DNA of 64,000 bases from assembly GCA_900541645.1 (NCBI GenBank), contig UQKQ01000002.1, forward strand, positions 62,001 through 126,000, given 5' to 3'. Position numbers and translations under genes: made by a program. Positions 62,387-64,000 of this stretch are shown in pieces. The stretch is from an uncultured Collinsella sp. (GTDB lineage Bacteria; Actinomycetota; Coriobacteriia; Coriobacteriales; Coriobacteriaceae). The stretch's first letter is position 1, and each line of letters opens with the position of its first letter. The notes under the pieces are model-generated. The model saw only the letters and a program-made list of their open reading frames with translations. It was not told the origin of the DNA and made no database searches.

Positions 62387-64000
62387 CTAGGCCTCCTTGG
62401 TCGTAGAAATAGAATCGGACGATACTTCGACAGGTCCGCCAAAAGTACGGGCAGCTGCGGCTCCACCGGCAAGCGGAGTCGCCATCTGGGCTTTTGTGCG
62501 TCGCGGTGCCGAAACGGGAAGTTCAAAGGCAAAGCCCATCGCAAGCAAAAACCACGTAAGCGTATAGGTTGCAACCAGAGCGGCAACAAGGCCGCCCATC
62601 ACGGCGCGTTGGGAAAATACGCTACATGCAGCCACAACCAGTACTGGAACCTCGCAGGCAGAAAGCGCAAGCACACCCTGCAGGAACCCCGAGCGCCGAT
62701 TGCGCGCAAGTGCCCCCGCGGTAACGCCGGCTATGCCTGGCAGCGTCAACGCCAGTGCGGCAATAATACCCGGTAGCGTCCCAGACCACACGAGCGATCC
62801 CAAAGTCGCCGTCACGCGAGCGCCCGACGCCAGCAGCGCGGCCGAAACCACGACCACAGCCCAAACCACGCCACAGACGACCGTCGCGCCGACCATCAGC
62901 GCGCGACGAACCGCACGGCCAGACGCATCCATGGGGCACGGCGTGAGCGGCTCGCCGCGGAGCGAACGACCGACATTTTGCGCATAGTGGTCACAAAACG
63001 CCGAGAGCGCCGCCTCGACCGCCGCCGGCTCGGGACGATCTTTTTGATGGCTGGACAGACAGGCCATCACCACGTCGAACAGCTGGGCATCGACAAACGC
63101 CAGCGCATCGCGTAGCTCTTCGGAATCCGGCTCAAGCCCTAGCTGCTGGGCCTGCTCGGCCGCGGCGAGCGCCACATCGGGCTCACGACGAAGCAGCTGA
63201 GTCAAATCACAACCGGGCGCATGGGCACCAATGGGATAGTCGGGCCGCGTGTCCATCTTGAGACGGTAGGGGCTCGCGATGTCGCGCGTCTTTTTGCGCG
63301 AACCCGAGGCACCCGAAGTACTCGGCGCGGCTTCGTATGGCGCGACGCCGGCAATGAGCTCGTAAACCGTGCTTGCCGCGGCGTATACGTCAATCGCCGG
63401 CGACATACGCAAAGCGCGCAGGTCGGGAATATCGTCGGTGAGCATCTCGGGCGGGGCATAGGCAACCGTCGCGCGACGCAGCGTGGCATAGCGCTCCGTA
63501 AACGACGCCTTGCCGCCGGTACCGGCCACGGCCGACGCAGGCTCGAGCGCCAGCGACGAGCCAAAGTCGATCAGGCACAGGTCAAAGGTGCCCTCGGCAA
63601 GCTGCCGGTCAAGCGGTAGACGCGCCGTACGCACCATAATATTAGCGGGCGAGATATCGCGATGGACAAAGCCCTCGCCCACCAGGCTCATACGGCAGAG
63701 CAGATCGAACAGGTCGCGACCCAGACGCGCCGCCACAAGCGGCGACAGGCGTCCGGCATCGTCCACGGCGAGTCGCGAACGCAAGCGGGCAAGTGTCTCG
63801 CCCTCGACCCATTCCATGACAATTGCAGGCACACCGTCGACCTCGCCCCAGCCATAGAGGCGGGGAAAGCCCTTAAGGCCCGAAAGGGCGCGATGGCATT
63901 CGTATTCCTCGCGAAACGCCGCCTTGAACTTGGCGACCAGCGCCTCGTGAGCGGCATCGTCATCAAACTCATCGCGCGTCGGCAAGATGAGCTGCTTGAG
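62387..64000 (-). CDS. Ser/Thr protein kinase-like membrane protein (5' end outside the window)
   Basis: At least 537 residues are present; the frame is open to the window edge and the N-lobe lysine lies in LKQLILP at the very edge, so the start codon is missing. The kinase core shows EYECHRALSGLKGFPRLYG, FVHRDISPANIMV (catalytic loop with Asp and Asn) and LCLIDFGSS (DFG). The P+1 side has VAYAPPEML. From about residue 365 come four to five membrane helices and a short cytoplasmic tail. The Asp-Phe-Gly and HRD motifs suggest activity. It is coupled to the FHA gene. Confidence 0.88.
   Translation of the reverse strand, partial: LKQLILPTRDEFDDDAAHEALVAKFKAAFREEYECHRALSGLKGFPRLYGWGEVDGVPAIVMEWVEGETLARLRSRLAVDDAGRLSPLVAARLGRDLFDLLCRMSLVGEGFVHRDISPANIMVRTARLPLDRQLAEGTFDLCLIDFGSSLALEPASAVAGTGGKASFTERYATLRRATVAYAPPEMLTDDIPDLRALRMSPAIDVYAAASTVYELIAGVAPYEAAPSTSGASGSRKKTRDIASPYRLKMDTRPDYPIGAHAPGCDLTQLLRREPDVALAAAEQAQQLGLEPDSEELRDALAFVDAQLFDVVMACLSSHQKDRPEPAAVEAALSAFCDHYAQNVGRSLRGEPLTPCPMDASGRAVRRALMVGATVVCGVVWAVVVVSAALLASGARVTATLGSLVWSGTLPGIIAALALTLPGIAGVTAGALARNRRSGFLQGVLALSACEVPVLVVAACSVFSQRAVMGGLVAALVATYTLTWFLLAMGFAFELPVSAPRRTKAQMATPLAGGAAAARTFGGPVEVSSDSISTTKEA

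Overview
This is a high-GC chromosomal window of an anaerobic actinobacterium, most likely a Collinsella-type member of the Coriobacteriia. That assignment is inferred from gene content and codon use, not from a marker gene. Supporting signs are a one-piece pyruvate:ferredoxin oxidoreductase, rubrerythrin, an arginine deiminase pathway, a mannose-family PTS linked to SIS deglycases, and many short GGGAC/GTCCC palindromes between genes. The only RNA gene I can support is one tRNA-Asp. There is no rRNA, CRISPR array or prophage.

Layout. 1-10.6 kb: a sugar-amine (Amadori-compound-like) uptake locus with an EIIAB-EIIC-EIID PTS, two SIS deglycase-like enzymes, a DMT transporter and two GntR/UTRA regulators, each with its own recognisable operator word; a YitT protein and a HAD phosphatase lie inside it. 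10.7-27.7 kb: housekeeping and repair genes (acetyltransferase, threonine aldolase, PAP2 phosphatase, mfd, nth, ABC exporter, rmuC, a nucleotidyltransferase/HTH pair, rubrerythrin, Rrf2-mutY, tRNA-Asp, phosphodiesterase). 27.7-35.9 kb: two paralogous LytS/LytTR two-component systems with a glycosyltransferase, an MFS permease and a zinc phospholipase-like protein. 35.9-40.1 kb: an amidohydrolase/permease pair and a secreted C39-like protein. 40.2-48.5 kb: an arginine catabolic region (arcD-arcA-arcB-arcC) facing a second deiminase plus an XRE/S24-like regulator, closed by a second, almost identical arcC. 49-54.3 kb: a DUF4143-type ATPase and nifJ. 54.6-62 kb: an AT-richer island between a truncated and a complete copy of an FHA-domain gene. 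62.4-64 kb: a protein-kinase-like gene that runs off the window.

The most interesting system is the island at about 55.7-60.2 kb. It encodes a radical SAM/SPASM maturase followed by two small paralogous peptides. Both begin MKHIHP and carry six (or seven) cysteines, each core cysteine followed two to five residues later by an aspartate. This is the precursor layout expected for a ranthipeptide (Cys-Asp thioether) RiPP. A 35-residue membrane peptide and a convergent ABC exporter follow. The maturase reading frame is broken near its start by one missing T, the exporter by one in-frame TAG, and an adjacent methyltransferase by several lesions, so the cluster is either decaying or affected by assembly errors.

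A second theme is long, often perfect, inverted repeats between genes, including two adjacent 3' elements whose stem sequences differ completely while loop, linker and terminator are conserved.
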